A stretch of 64,000 nucleotides of DNA from Halobacillus litoralis (GCF_009856445.1 NZ_WMFA01000004.1:62001-126000); one strand, 5' to 3'. Positions 16,026 through 24,930 are shown, counted from the stretch's first letter. Notes: generated from the sequence alone by a model not told the origin. Made by a program: numbers and translations.

Positions 16026-17788
16026 CATCTTGGAATCCATATCTTCGAGAAATCGAAATGACCGAACGACTGAAACCGGACGTCCTGGATCATCGGGTGG
16101 AACGTGCGGACTTTCACAGGATGATATTGGAAAATCAACAGCTGGTGTTGTCGTATGTACGTTTCAATTTCAGCCATCACCCGCTCACGCTCATCCGACG
16201 TATCCTGCCTTTTAAAAACCTCAAGTTTGTCATGAATCCACTGCAGGCCCCAATCCGGGAAGAAGCGTTGGAAGAATAGATTCTTGTTGTAAAAAGCCCC
16301 TAAAAAAGAGAGGTGGGGGTCTAAAGATGAGACTTCTCCCATGAAAATCAAATCCACGTCTTTGTCCATCTCTTCCGTATAGAAATTGGAGAAGTTGAAG
16401 GGATGACGTTCGAAATGGAGGCCATAGGCGGCTCCTCTTTCCTCCAGCCATTCTGCTTCCTTCACGGCACTCGGGAATTCAAGGTGATACAGTTTCAACG
16501 GTTCGCCCGCGTAGCCGGATTTTTTCAACAGCTCTGGAATCATCGCACTCTTTTTCTGCAAGTGTATCGATCGTGATGGGGCGAAACTGCTGGCTTCGAT
16601 GTACTGATTTTCGCCAGGCCTTTCAGCAGGGTCAGTGAAGGGGCGCCAGCCGAAAGCGTCCGCCATCTTTCCGATATCCAGCAGGTGGTAGGTGGCTTCT
16701 CGGAAATAAGGATTCTGGACAATGTTCTTTTTATGATGATTGAACGTCAGAAAACGGAAGCCGGTTTCGACTTCATGCTTTTGAGCCGGGTTTGCCTCTT
16801 CTCCGTCTGCCACCGTGAAATTGATGATGCTCGCAGCTTCCTGGGAAACTTTGAAAAACTGGACCTCATCAAGAAGCGGACGTTCTTTGAAATATCCGGC
16901 GAAGGCAGAGAGGACGAGCTTGTTCTCTGTGCGTTCTTTCAGATAAAAAGGGCCGGTTCCGATCCACTCGTGTTCATTGAAGGGTGTGGCCGATGGAAGG
17001 ATGCACAAATTCGATGCGGCCATGTATCTCGGAAAAAACGGATTCGGTTTCTCCAAATGGATGATGACTTTATAGCGGCTCGGACAGTCGATGCCCCGAA
17101 TTCCATCCGTCAGCCAGGACGTAGAGGTTTCCTTATTCATCGCTCTCAATAACGTGAACCGGACGTCCTCACTCGTCAGCTCTTCGTCATTATGAAACCG
17201 GACCCCTTTACGCAAATGGAACGTCCAAGTCCTGGACGATTCGTCGACCTCCACGTGGTGGGCGATGTGAGGGAGCACTTCATCTCGTTCCGCATCATAT
17301 TTGAGGAGCGGATCGCCGAGCTGTTCGATCATATGCGCTTCGAAGGTGATGGAAACTTCCAGTGGATCGAGCGTCGTCAATGATCTAGCTATAAAAGAGT
17401 GAAGCACGTCTTTCGGACTGTTCTCCTCCCGGTAGCTGAACATTTTGCGGATATCATAGGACGCTTTCGCAATCCAGGACTTCGGGATCGGCAGGCGCAG
17501 GAGATGGGCCGCTTCATCCAGCTCGTCCCGCTCCACACAGGCGGTGACGAAATCCTCGACTTCCTTCTGGAACGATTGCGGAAAACGCAGGGTGGACGGC
17601 TTTCCGCGTCCTTTGCCTGGAATGTAGGTAAGTTTTCCATGGGCTTCCATTTCTTTTAAAATTCTCTTCGCATTCTTTTGAGAACAATACCAAATGGTTT
17701 CGAGTTCCTGCAGCTTAAACGAGATCTTCTGGGCCTCTTCCCGTTCATATAAATGGGCCCGCAATGAAAAATACCGTTCGTCGAGCAT
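16025..17788 (-). CDS. SgrR-type regulator: HTH domain fused to a solute-binding domain
   Basis: The 587-residue protein has an N-terminal winged-helix part (about 1-115, including SQKNAKRILKEMEAHGKLTYIPGKGRG) followed by an SBP_bac_5 (oligopeptide/nickel-binding) domain. The latter is recognisable by TLDPLEVSITFEAHMIEQL, HLRKGVRFHNDEELTSEDVRF and IGTGPFYL. There is no signal peptide, so it is a cytoplasmic ligand-sensing transcription factor like SgrR. The ATG at 17788 follows AGGAGGTGCACC. It is divergent from an MFS exporter gene 97 bases away, which it probably regulates. Confidence 0.88.
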   Translation of the reverse strand: MLDERYFSLRAHLYEREEAQKISFKLQELETIWYCSQKNAKRILKEMEAHGKLTYIPGKGRGKPSTLRFPQSFQKEVEDFVTACVERDELDEAAHLLRLPIPKSWIAKASYDIRKMFSYREENSPKDVLHSFIARSLTTLDPLEVSITFEAHMIEQLGDPLLKYDAERDEVLPHIAHHVEVDESSRTWTFHLRKGVRFHNDEELTSEDVRFTLLRAMNKETSTSWLTDGIRGIDCPSRYKVIIHLEKPNPFFPRYMAASNLCILPSATPFNEHEWIGTGPFYLKERTENKLVLSAFAGYFKERPLLDEVQFFKVSQEAASIINFTVADGEEANPAQKHEVETGFRFLTFNHHKKNIVQNPYFREATYHLLDIGKMADAFGWRPFTDPAERPGENQYIEASSFAPSRSIHLQKKSAMIPELLKKSGYAGEPLKLYHLEFPSAVKEAEWLEERGAAYGLHFERHPFNFSNFYTEEMDKDVDLIFMGEVSSLDPHLSFLGAFYNKNLFFQRFFPDWGLQWIHDKLEVFKRQDTSDERERVMAEIETYIRQHQLLIFQYHPVKVRTFHPMIQDVRFQSFGHFDFSKIWIPR

Positions 17789-17885
17789 CGGTGCACCTCC
17801 TAAAAGGGGACAGATTTTTCTAAATTGTACCCTTTTTACCCCTTTTTGGAAACCCCATAATAGAGGGAACGAAGGGGGAAATCTT

Positions 17886-19151
17886 ATGTTCAAAGAATTG
17901 CATCCCAACATCCGGATCCGGATTTATACATCTTTTCTCAGCCGGGTCGTCGGGGCGGCTGTGTTTCCATTCATGGCCATCTATTTTACAAAAGAAATCA
18001 ATGCGACGGTCGCAGGAATTTTACTGCTGATCCAAGTCGGTGCCCAGTTTGTGACCGGGCTTTACGGCGGGTATCTGGCAGATATCATCGGACGGAAACG
18101 TTTGATGGTGACAGGGGAGATCCTGAAGCTTGCGGCGTTCATCGGCATGTTCCTTGCCAATTCTCCGTGGTTTCAATCCGCGTGGATGACATTTTTCATG
18201 CTGCTGCTCATCGGAATTGCCGGAGGACTCGTGAATCCAGCGGCCGAGGCGATGCTGATTGATGTCAGCACGAAAGATTCGCGGGCGTTCATGTATGCGA
18301 TCAACTACTGGGCGATCAACATGTCGATGATGATCGGGCTCATGATCGGCGGCTGGTTTTTCGAGAGGAATCTGTTCGAATTGATCGCCGTCCTCTTAGG
18401 GATCAGCCTGCTGACGCTCTGGATGACGAGCACGAAGATCACCGATACATACGTCGTGAGCGAAGAGAAGGTGAGGGAAGGGTACGGACTGAAACCGGTT
18501 TTGAAAAATTACAGCCTCGTGATGAAAGACATCCCGTTCCTCGCATTCACGGTCGGTGGGATCGCGATCCTAGGCATCGAATTCCAACGCAACAATTTCA
18601 TATCCGTCCGTTTAGAGCAGGACATCGCTTCAAACATGATGGACCTTTTCGGTCTGTTTTCTTTTGAACTGGACGGCATCCGGCTGCTCAGTCTGCTGAC
18701 TGTCGCGAACACGTTGTTCATCGTCCTGTTCACATCGCTTTTCTCAAAATGGATCAAGGGGAAAAAGGAAGAACCAATCATGTATGCCGGCTTTGCTTTA
18801 TTTGGGCTTGGGTATGCGTTTCTCGCGTTCAGCAATCACATCCCCGGCCTTTTCATCGCTGTCATCGTCCTATCCATCGGTGAATTGCTGTATGTTCCGA
18901 CCAGGCAGTCGCTCCTTGCTGATATTGTCGACGACACACGGCGCGGAGCGTATATGGCTTTCAACGGACTCGTCTTTCAGTTCGGAAAGATCCTTGGAGC
19001 CTTGGGAATCATCATCGGGAATGTCATCGGTGGTTACGGAATGGCGGTATTATACGTCGGGCTCGTGTTCGCGGGCATCCACTTTTCCAAAATGGCGATC
19101 CGTCGGAGGAAATCACCGGAAGAAATCGTCCTTGAGGCGAGTGGTTCATAA
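17886..19151 (+). CDS. MFS transporter (12 membrane helices), probable exporter
   Basis: The 421-residue protein has the MFS motif A GGYLADIIGRKRLM (61-74) between helices 2 and 3, and a duplicated six-helix architecture. It resembles drug or sugar efflux permeases of the MdtH/YbfB kind. The ATG at 17886 follows GAAGGGGGA. The gene is divergent from the SgrR-type regulator, and this pairing is common in Bacillaceae. It should act in the cytoplasmic membrane; substrate not known. Confidence 0.88.
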   Translation: MFKELHPNIRIRIYTSFLSRVVGAAVFPFMAIYFTKEINATVAGILLLIQVGAQFVTGLYGGYLADIIGRKRLMVTGEILKLAAFIGMFLANSPWFQSAWMTFFMLLLIGIAGGLVNPAAEAMLIDVSTKDSRAFMYAINYWAINMSMMIGLMIGGWFFERNLFELIAVLLGISLLTLWMTSTKITDTYVVSEEKVREGYGLKPVLKNYSLVMKDIPFLAFTVGGIAILGIEFQRNNFISVRLEQDIASNMMDLFGLFSFELDGIRLLSLLTVANTLFIVLFTSLFSKWIKGKKEEPIMYAGFALFGLGYAFLAFSNHIPGLFIAVIVLSIGELLYVPTRQSLLADIVDDTRRGAYMAFNGLVFQFGKILGALGIIIGNVIGGYGMAVLYVGLVFAGIHFSKMAIRRRKSPEEIVLEASGS

Positions 19152-19264
19152 GGATAGCAGGACTGATCCCTACCGTCGAGTAAAATGAATTTCTAATATT
19201 TTGAAACAAAAGGCGCTGCTCTTCCGTATGGAATAAGTAAGAAGAAAAAACGGAGGGGTCATTT

Positions 19265-19801
19265 ATGGAAACCATCAAAAAATATTTGAAGCCATTATTC
19301 CTGGCAGGGATTCTACTATTATCTGTAGGCTGCACCAATTCGGAAGACGCAGAGACCCATGCCGAAGAGAATGGAAGCGAAGAAAACATCCGGACAGTTC
19401 TAGAGCATAGTTTTACCGGTCCTGATGAGGAACAGGAAAAGTTAATCGAGGGTCCTGAAGGCGATGTGGAAGAGTATGCCAAAGAGCTTGGTGATTATCG
19501 TGAGGAAAATTTCAAACCCTATATGACTGAACGTTTCTTTGAAAATTATCTGGTAAATACGAATAGGGCATTAATGGCTCAGAGCCTCGCACACCCAAAT
19601 TATACGTTGAGTGTTGAGGATATAGAGATGGAAGAAGAAGAAGATTATTATACGTTCACTGTGGAAGTGTCTTATATGGATAACGAAAGCAATGAAAGTA
19701 AAACGGTTAACGTTGAAGGACATGCACAAACGAATGAAGAGGATAAATTAACAAGTATCCAATATAGTAACTTTGAAGATCTTCGTACCGCCTTAGAGTA
19801 A
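19265..19801 (+). CDS. Lipoprotein of unknown function
   Basis: The 178-residue protein has a lipoprotein signal peptide with lipobox LSVGC at about residues 19-23. It is followed by an acidic linker and a compact domain with YTLSVEDIEMEEEEDYYTFTVEVSY, resembling an NTF2-like or PepSY-like beta domain, although I cannot assign it. The ATG at 19265 follows ACGGAGGGG. It is monocistronic with a strong terminator. Confidence 0.7.
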   Translation: METIKKYLKPLFLAGILLLSVGCTNSEDAETHAEENGSEENIRTVLEHSFTGPDEEQEKLIEGPEGDVEEYAKELGDYREENFKPYMTERFFENYLVNTNRALMAQSLAHPNYTLSVEDIEMEEEEDYYTFTVEVSYMDNESNESKTVNVEGHAQTNEEDKLTSIQYSNFEDLRTALE

Positions 19802-19806
19802 TAAAT

Positions 19807-19840
19807 AACCGCCCCCGCTTTTCAAAAGCGGGGGCGGTTT
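19807..19840. terminator. Bidirectional terminator
   Basis: AACCGCCCCCGCTTTT / AAAAGCGGGGGCGGTT is a perfect GC-rich stem followed by TTT. It serves the lipoprotein gene and the convergent ykoC gene. Confidence 0.9.
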
Positions 19841-19844
19841 GATG

Positions 19845-20624
19845 TTATAGCTGTCCATCATACCAGGAAAAGTATCCGAAATAGACGGAGAAGGCAATCG
19901 TTATACCAAGCATCCCGAACATCATCACAGGAAAAAGCCAATCCTTTCGCTGTACTTTCATGGGCCGGTAAAACGTGCGGGTCTTCGCACCGGTGAACCC
20001 TTTCGATTCCATCGCGATCGCCGTCCGTTCCGCTTTCCGTATGGCGCCAGCGAGAAGCGGAATTGCGAACCGCTGATACTGAAGGAGTTTTTCCTTCCAA
20101 GAATCCGGCCGGTTGACGCCGCGGATGCGGTGCGCCGCGCGAATCTGTTGGAATTCCGTCTTCAACATCGGCAAAAAGCGATACCCGGCAAGCACGCCGT
20201 AAGCAATTTTCGGTGGCAGCTTCAACTGCTGGATCAAGCTTAAAATAAAATGGACCATGTTCGTCGTGAACAAAAACAGCAGCGACAGGGTGGCGAACGC
20301 AAGCACCCTCAGGCCGAGGGCGGCCGCCGTCCAGATGTCTTCCGTCGGAAACTCCATCCCTAGGAAAGAAACCGAATCAGCAGTCACGGTACTGGTATCC
20401 GAGAAGACCACCGTCGTCCAGAACATCCCGAAGGCGAACAGCGTGAACGGAATGAAATAATAGACGTAGTATCGTTTCTTGAACGTCCCGAACACGAAGG
20501 TGACAAACACTGTCCACACGATGTAGAGCAGTGGGGTGACCGGGTCGAACACGAAAGCGAGGAGGAAGACAGCACCGATGATCGTCAAGGCTTTGACTGT
20601 CGGGTTTACGTCATGAAGAAACAT
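19845..20624 (-). CDS. ykoC: ECF transporter T component, YkoC-like
   Basis: The 259-residue membrane protein has about five helices and the two coupling signatures of EcfT proteins: AAHRIRG (about 170-176) and the AMESKGF segment (about 204-210), which contact the ATPases. It overlaps ykoD by 14 bases. In B. subtilis the ykoFEDC locus is linked to uptake of the thiamine precursor hydroxymethylpyrimidine. The gene order, riboswitch and all four partners are present here. Confidence 0.9.
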   Translation of the reverse strand: MFLHDVNPTVKALTIIGAVFLLAFVFDPVTPLLYIVWTVFVTFVFGTFKKRYYVYYFIPFTLFAFGMFWTTVVFSDTSTVTADSVSFLGMEFPTEDIWTAAALGLRVLAFATLSLLFLFTTNMVHFILSLIQQLKLPPKIAYGVLAGYRFLPMLKTEFQQIRAAHRIRGVNRPDSWKEKLLQYQRFAIPLLAGAIRKAERTAIAMESKGFTGAKTRTFYRPMKVQRKDWLFPVMMFGMLGITIAFSVYFGYFSWYDGQL

Positions 20625-22233
20625 ACGCAGGCTCCTCTCGCTTCAAAACGGCACGCTTCCATTGTTCTCTTGGAGGCAGCTCTAAGTGATGGTCGCCCAA
20701 ATCCGGGCGAGCCCAGAGTTCCTTCGGCTGACCATCAAAGCTGAGTTCGCCTTCGTTCATGACAAGTACTCTCGTCGCGTATTTGTCCACGAGCTCCATG
20801 TCATGCGTGATCATCACGATCGTCGTCCCGTTTTCGTGTTTTTCTTTCAAAAGGGACATCAAATCTGAGGTCGACTTTTCATCCTGTCCGAACGTCGGTT
20901 CATCGAGGAAAAGCATGTTCTGATTCTCGACGATCATCGTCGCGACACTCAAACGCCGCTTCTGTCCCTGGCTGAGAAGGAAGGGATGCTGATCCTCCAG
21001 TCCGTCCAACCGGCAGAACTTCAAGGTTTCCTCGACAATCCTTGTCCATTCTGCTTCCTTCATCCCAGCATGCTGGAGACTGAAGGCGACTTCATCATAG
21101 ACTGTGTCCGTAATGAACTGGTGCTCCGGGTTCTGAAAGACATACCCGACTTCTTTTCGCATCTCACTTTCTTTCCATTTCTTCAGGGCGCGGCCGTGCA
21201 TAGCCACGCTCCCTTTGCTCGGAGGTTGGATACCCGCAAGTATTCTGGAAAAAGAAGATTTTCCGCTCCCGTTCTCTCCGACGATGGCCATCCATTCTCC
21301 CTCATGAAAAGTGACGTTGATGTTCCGCAAAATCGACTTCCAATGCACAGCCTCTGCTTCCAACAATGCCTTCCCAGCAGATAGGACAGGACGGTTTTCT
21401 GGGAGAGCGACGGGTGGTATGTCTCCGATGTGAAGCGGATAGGGCGGTGTCCACCCCTGTTCCAGCGCTGTCCTTGTGGCATAAGGAAGCTGGATGCCCA
21501 TCTCATGAATGTCCCGAGCGTACGTTTTCAAATGATCGTGCAGCGGACCATCGTAGGCAAGTTCTCCTTTTTCATTAATAATAAGGACCCGTTCCAACAA
21601 ATCGAGCCAGCCTTCAAGCTTATGCTCGATGACAAGCAGAGTGAAAGAAAGCTCCTCTTTCAATCTTTTCAAAAGCTGGATGAATTCCTTCCGCGCCACT
21701 GGATCCAGATTCGCCGTCGGTTCATCGAGAATCAATACTTCCGGTTCCATGGCGAGGATGCAGGCAAGGGCGACTTTCTGCTTTTGACCGCCGGAGAGGG
21801 AGGAGATGTCCGCTGTTTTGTAGGCTTCCATCCCGACCTGACGCAGTGCTTGGTCCACTTTTTCCACCATCGACGCATGAGGTGTATTCAAGTTTTCAAG
21901 ACCAAAGGCCACTTCATCCTCAACGGTAATCATGCAGAACTGCGTCTCGGGATCCTGGAAAACGACGCCGACGTTCTGCGCCATTTCACCGGCAGGATAG
22001 GAGTCGGTCCGCTGACCTTGCACGAGAACTTCTCCGTTCATGGCACCATCTAATTCCCGAGGATAGAGCCCGTTCAAACAGTGGGTGAGGGAACTTTTCC
22101 CCGACCCGCTCGGACCAAGGATCAGCATGTTTTCTCCTTCCTCGATGGAAAAAGTCAGACGCGACAGCACAGGCTTCTGTCTCTCCTCATAACGGAGGGT
22201 AAGGTCCTCAACGCGTATCACTTCCTGACTCAT
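20611..22233 (-). CDS. ykoD: ECF transporter duplicated ATPase, YkoD-like
   Basis: The 540-residue fusion of two ABC ATPase domains has Walker A GPSGSGKS (40-47) and GENGSGKS (319-326), signatures LSGGQ (146-150) and LSQGQ (420-424), and Walker B motifs VLILDEP (166-172) and LFLDEP (441-446). It supplies both ATP sites of the ECF energizing module in one chain. The start overlaps the ykoE stop by 4 bases. The Q/E residues needed for hydrolysis are present in both halves. Confidence 0.93.
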   Translation of the reverse strand: MSQEVIRVEDLTLRYEERQKPVLSRLTFSIEEGENMLILGPSGSGKSSLTHCLNGLYPRELDGAMNGEVLVQGQRTDSYPAGEMAQNVGVVFQDPETQFCMITVEDEVAFGLENLNTPHASMVEKVDQALRQVGMEAYKTADISSLSGGQKQKVALACILAMEPEVLILDEPTANLDPVARKEFIQLLKRLKEELSFTLLVIEHKLEGWLDLLERVLIINEKGELAYDGPLHDHLKTYARDIHEMGIQLPYATRTALEQGWTPPYPLHIGDIPPVALPENRPVLSAGKALLEAEAVHWKSILRNINVTFHEGEWMAIVGENGSGKSSFSRILAGIQPPSKGSVAMHGRALKKWKESEMRKEVGYVFQNPEHQFITDTVYDEVAFSLQHAGMKEAEWTRIVEETLKFCRLDGLEDQHPFLLSQGQKRRLSVATMIVENQNMLFLDEPTFGQDEKSTSDLMSLLKEKHENGTTIVMITHDMELVDKYATRVLVMNEGELSFDGQPKELWARPDLGDHHLELPPREQWKRAVLKREEPAYVSS

Positions 22234-22808
22234 GCCGCCTGCTTCCTTCGCTGTTCTTTCCCGAGAGCGAAGCTTGAGAGGACACCTGTCTTCGCTAAAG
22301 CGTCACTGAGCGCTTTACCTGCGACACCTGAGATGATCGCACCACTGATGATGCGGGCGATGAACATGGCGACGACGTACCCTGTACTGAGGGCTGCGTA
22401 GCCGGAAAGGAAGTAACCCCAGACGAAGCTGAACACCGCCGCCATCACACCGGCAAGCATGAGGGTGAACAGGTCATAACGCTTGTACCTCGTCATAGCG
22501 AAGGCGGATTCTGCGCCGAGCCCCTGGATCATCCCTGAAACGAGCAGCATCGGACCAACTGCATTCCCTAGCAGCACTTCGACCGCCGCCGCAATCGTTT
22601 CGGATAAAAACGCGGCGCCGGGTTTGCGGATGATGTAAGCTGCAATGATCGACACGATGAACCAGATGCCGAAGATGAGGTCATAGCCGATCGGTCCGAA
22701 AAAGCCGACGAGGATTTTCCCGACCGGAAGGAAGGCCAGATACACGACCGCAAAGACGACAGAAAGGACGGACATGACGACGATTTCTTTCAGTTTCCAG
22801 CTGTTCAT
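22230..22808 (-). CDS. ykoE: ECF transporter S component, YkoE-like
   Basis: The 192-residue membrane protein has six likely helices and no ATPase motif, the size of ECF substrate-binding S components. The YkoE family is marked by the FGPIGYDLIFGIWFI and ETIAAAVEVLLGN segments. It probably binds thiamine or its hydroxymethylpyrimidine moiety, consistent with TPP control of the operon. It overlaps ykoF and ykoD by 4 bases on either side, so subunits are made in step. Confidence 0.9.
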   Translation of the reverse strand: MNSWKLKEIVVMSVLSVVFAVVYLAFLPVGKILVGFFGPIGYDLIFGIWFIVSIIAAYIIRKPGAAFLSETIAAAVEVLLGNAVGPMLLVSGMIQGLGAESAFAMTRYKRYDLFTLMLAGVMAAVFSFVWGYFLSGYAALSTGYVVAMFIARIISGAIISGVAGKALSDALAKTGVLSSFALGKEQRRKQAA

Positions 22809-23407
22809 GCTGTATCATCCTTATGGGAAGGGCTGTTGGCAGAGACCGTCACGGTCATGACCGTATGTGAAGAGCCGCTTGCTTCCGTCTCTCTGAACAC
22901 ATCCTCAAGTCCTTTGAAAATGTCACGCGTATCTCCGTCGAGACGGGTGGAGTAGTGGGCGGGCGTGACTTCAACACCTTTTTCTTTCATCGCTTCGATT
23001 TGACGGTAGATTGTGTCCATATAGTCCCCGCCACCCATGGGATACAACGAGAACTTCGCCGCAATGCGTTGTTCAATTTCTCTGGAGTGAGACTTGTTCA
23101 ATCGTTCTTCTGATTCATCCATGTGGGCATCCCCGGATGAATCCCCCGGGCATCCGATCGAAAATGTCCCTTGAAAAGCGACATGGACGCCTGTTTTCGC
23201 GATATGTAACAGAATCGCTTCGGTGACATCAAAGACATGCTCCATCCGGCCGCGCACCGTCGTCGTGACGTCATCCGTCTTCATCCACACTTTCGAGCTG
23301 TCCACTTCCTTCAGACTGCCCTTGATATAATCCACGAAGTTGTCGGCCATCGGGTGCACAGAAAAAGAGCACCCCGCAATTCTTGAAGTTCCACAGGTGT
23401 TTTCCAT
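22805..23407 (-). CDS. ykoF: Thiamine/HMP-binding protein YkoF
   Basis: The 200-residue soluble protein has two tandem ferredoxin-like repeats (GCSFSVHPMADNFVDYI and KFSLYPMGGGDYMDTIYRQI). This duplicated YKOF/UPF0045-like architecture is known from B. subtilis YkoF, which binds thiamine. I place the start at the ATG at 23407 after AAGGAGG; a longer frame runs upstream into the riboswitch expression platform. It is the first gene of the operon. Confidence 0.9.
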   Translation of the reverse strand: MENTCGTSRIAGCSFSVHPMADNFVDYIKGSLKEVDSSKVWMKTDDVTTTVRGRMEHVFDVTEAILLHIAKTGVHVAFQGTFSIGCPGDSSGDAHMDESEERLNKSHSREIEQRIAAKFSLYPMGGGDYMDTIYRQIEAMKEKGVEVTPAHYSTRLDGDTRDIFKGLEDVFRETEASGSSHTVMTVTVSANSPSHKDDTA

Positions 23408-23433
23408 TTCTAATTCCTCCTTTTTTTTGAGCA

Positions 23434-23464
23434 CAAAAAAACTGCATCCCACGGGAATGCAGTC
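23434..23464 (-). terminator. Riboswitch expression-platform terminator
   Basis: On the minus strand, ACTGCATTCCCGTGGGATGCAGT forms a tight hairpin followed by seven Ts, between the TPP aptamer and ykoF. Confidence 0.85.
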
Positions 23465-23510
23465 TACCAATCATAAAGGAAGAACCAGTCAGGTCCTTGT
23501 GAATGACGAC

Positions 23511-23598
23511 TGCACTTCCCCACGCTAGTATTATCTAGTTCGGGTTCCAAGGGTCGGAATGTCTCCTCTCAGCCGCCTCAAGCAGCTCCCCCAGTGCA
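23511..23598 (-). ncRNA. TPP (thi-box) riboswitch
   Basis: On the minus strand the conserved core elements appear in order: a P1 strand GCACT, GGGGGAGCT, the invariant CTGAGAGG, ACCCTTGGAACCCGA, CTAGATAATACTAGCG and GGGGAAGTGC closing P1. This matches the thi-box consensus well. It should bind thiamine pyrophosphate and favour the downstream terminator, switching off ykoFEDC when thiamine is sufficient. Confidence 0.95.
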
Positions 23599-23630
23599 AC
23601 ACGCGTATGCAATTCTTGTACGTTGCTTCC

Positions 23631-23659
23631 ATCGTAGCGGAGAGTCATAGATTTGTAAA
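23631..23659 (-). promoter_or_regulatory. Candidate promoter of the ykoFEDC transcript
   Basis: On the minus strand TTTACA (23654-23659) and TACGAT (23631-23636) are 17 bases apart, upstream of the TPP aptamer. Confidence 0.65.
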
Positions 23660-23680
23660 CCACCTTTTTCCTGAAAAACA

Positions 23681-23718
23681 AATGGACCGGACCGCCAAAC
23701 GGCGGATCCGGTCCATTC
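23681..23718 (-). terminator. Terminator of the 76-residue protein gene
   Basis: AATGGACCGGACCGCC / GGCGGATCCGGTCCATT forms a long stem with a small bulge directly after the stop codon. On the minus strand it is followed by TGTTTTTC. Confidence 0.8.
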
Positions 23719-23719
23719 C

Positions 23720-23950
23720 TTATGCTTTCGACAAGCGTAACTTCATTACATTCTGATCTATGACACAATCGATATAGGGTACGCGTTCATAAGGGTAATA
23801 CGTGAGTGAAGTGGGTATCACTTCCATCATTTGATACAGGTCCTCTGTTGAAGCCACATCATTCAAAACCAATTGCACGTCTTCACCAGTCATCGAGGAG
23901 AACTTGGCCGAAGTGTAACCTTCATTTTTCATAAATTGGAGTAGATCCAT
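23720..23950 (-). CDS. Small protein of unknown function
   Basis: The 76-residue soluble protein begins MDLLQFMKNEGYTS and has mixed alpha/beta character (SLTYYPYERVPYIDCVID). There is no signal or membrane segment. The ATG at 23950 follows TAAGGAGAC. It has its own terminator, so it is an independent gene just upstream of the thiamine operon. I do not recognise the family. Confidence 0.55.
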   Translation of the reverse strand: MDLLQFMKNEGYTSAKFSSMTGEDVQLVLNDVASTEDLYQMMEVIPTSLTYYPYERVPYIDCVIDQNVMKLRLSKA

Positions 23951-24134
23951 AGTAGTCTCCTTATTATCTGACCTTGAACCTTACATTTTCCCTGAATAGC
24001 AATATTCGAAACATAAACCTTAGAAATTACTTAACGCGACATCGCTCTAACTATTATTCTACTATAACAAGGTGCAGGAAGGAAGCAAAGAGTTTCGACA
24101 AAAAAACAGGACCTGCATCGCTTCTTGTCGTGCA

Positions 24135-24656
24135 TCAATAATAAGGGGAGATCATCAAGTAGACGATGACTCCGGTGAGACTGACGTACAGCCATAACGG
24201 CATCGTCCAACGCGCGATTTTCCGGTGCTTATCGACCTTCATCGCAAGCCCGCGGAACAAAGTGAGTAGCGCAAGCGGCACGATGAGAGCTGCCAGTACG
24301 ATATGGGTGATCAAAATGAAATAATAGATGCCGGCAACGATTCCTTCACCGCCGAACGATGTCGACTCCGCCATCGAATGGTACGTCAGGTACGAAACGA
24401 GGAAAAGAGCCGTCGATGTGAAGGCGGCGAAAATGAAGCGCTTGTGCCACTTCACGTTTTTCCTGATGATCATGAACAAGGCAGCAACCAGGAACACGAA
24501 CGTAAAGGAATTCAAGACCGCATTCAGGAGGGGAAGAAGTTTGATATTGAACCCGAGATCCCCGTCGACTTTAGGTAAGAACAATAAGGCCACAACAATG
24601 AGGTTGATGGCGATGGAAAGCCCCACGACCCATGGGACGTAATTGAATTTTTTCAT
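24135..24656 (-). CDS. DUF420 membrane protein, CtaM/YozB-like
   Basis: The 173-residue protein has five membrane helices and the DUF420 hallmarks: an early histidine-lysine loop (RKNVKWHKRFIF), YLTYHSM, ITHIVLAALIVPLAL and HRKIARWTMPLWLYVSLTGVIVYLM, with conserved histidines that could bind heme or copper. The S. aureus and B. subtilis homologue CtaM is needed for maturation of aa3/caa3-type quinol or cytochrome oxidases. It is monocistronic in this window, starting at the ATG at 24656. Confidence 0.88.
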   Translation of the reverse strand: MKKFNYVPWVVGLSIAINLIVVALLFLPKVDGDLGFNIKLLPLLNAVLNSFTFVFLVAALFMIIRKNVKWHKRFIFAAFTSTALFLVSYLTYHSMAESTSFGGEGIVAGIYYFILITHIVLAALIVPLALLTLFRGLAMKVDKHRKIARWTMPLWLYVSLTGVIVYLMISPYY

Positions 24657-24727
24657 GGTATCGATCCTTTCTCAATCTCTTTATATAGAATCCTAGTCAA
24701 GTATAAAGAAAGAGAGAGGAGAATGCT

Positions 24728-24805
24728 ATGACAGAAAACGCACAATTTGTCGAGAGAACCTATTTTGGTTTGGAATCAGGACGCACGAAGGACTTTGAAA
24801 CATGA
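24728..24805 (+). CDS. Possible 25-residue small protein
   Basis: A short frame begins at an ATG 5 bases after GAGAGGAG and ends 17 bases before a clean terminator. The predicted peptide is MTENAQFVERTYFGLESGRT followed by KDFET. A transcription unit with a good ribosome binding site and its own terminator argues that something short is expressed here, but it may also be the remnant of a longer gene. Confidence 0.35.
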   Translation: MTENAQFVERTYFGLESGRTKDFET

Positions 24806-24822
24806 ACATAGGCCTGGCATGG

Positions 24823-24856
24823 AAAAAGAGATGGGGCAAAAGCTCCATCTCTTTTT
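24823..24856. terminator. Intrinsic terminator
   Basis: AAAAAGAGATGGGGC / GCTCCATCTCTTTTT forms a 15-base stem with one G-T pair, flanked by A and T runs. It follows the 25-residue frame. Confidence 0.8.
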
Positions 24857-24930
24857 CTTCGTTCTGGGTGAATGGGCAAACCGCTGACGACGAAAACCCA
24901 TAGGATACTACACAGAAAGGAGGGACTTCG

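Noticed and set aside
16685-17659. Plus-strand frames of 60-155 codons inside the SgrR-type gene
   Set aside because: They are antisense shadows of a well-supported 587-codon gene and have no ribosome binding sites or family features.
20986-22053. Plus-strand frames of up to 207 codons opposite ykoD
   Set aside because: The minus strand encodes two complete ABC ATPase domains; the opposite frames show low-complexity, non-protein-like sequence.
23535-23768. Frames overlapping the TPP riboswitch
   Set aside because: The region is explained by the promoter, aptamer and terminator; the frames have no ribosome binding site.
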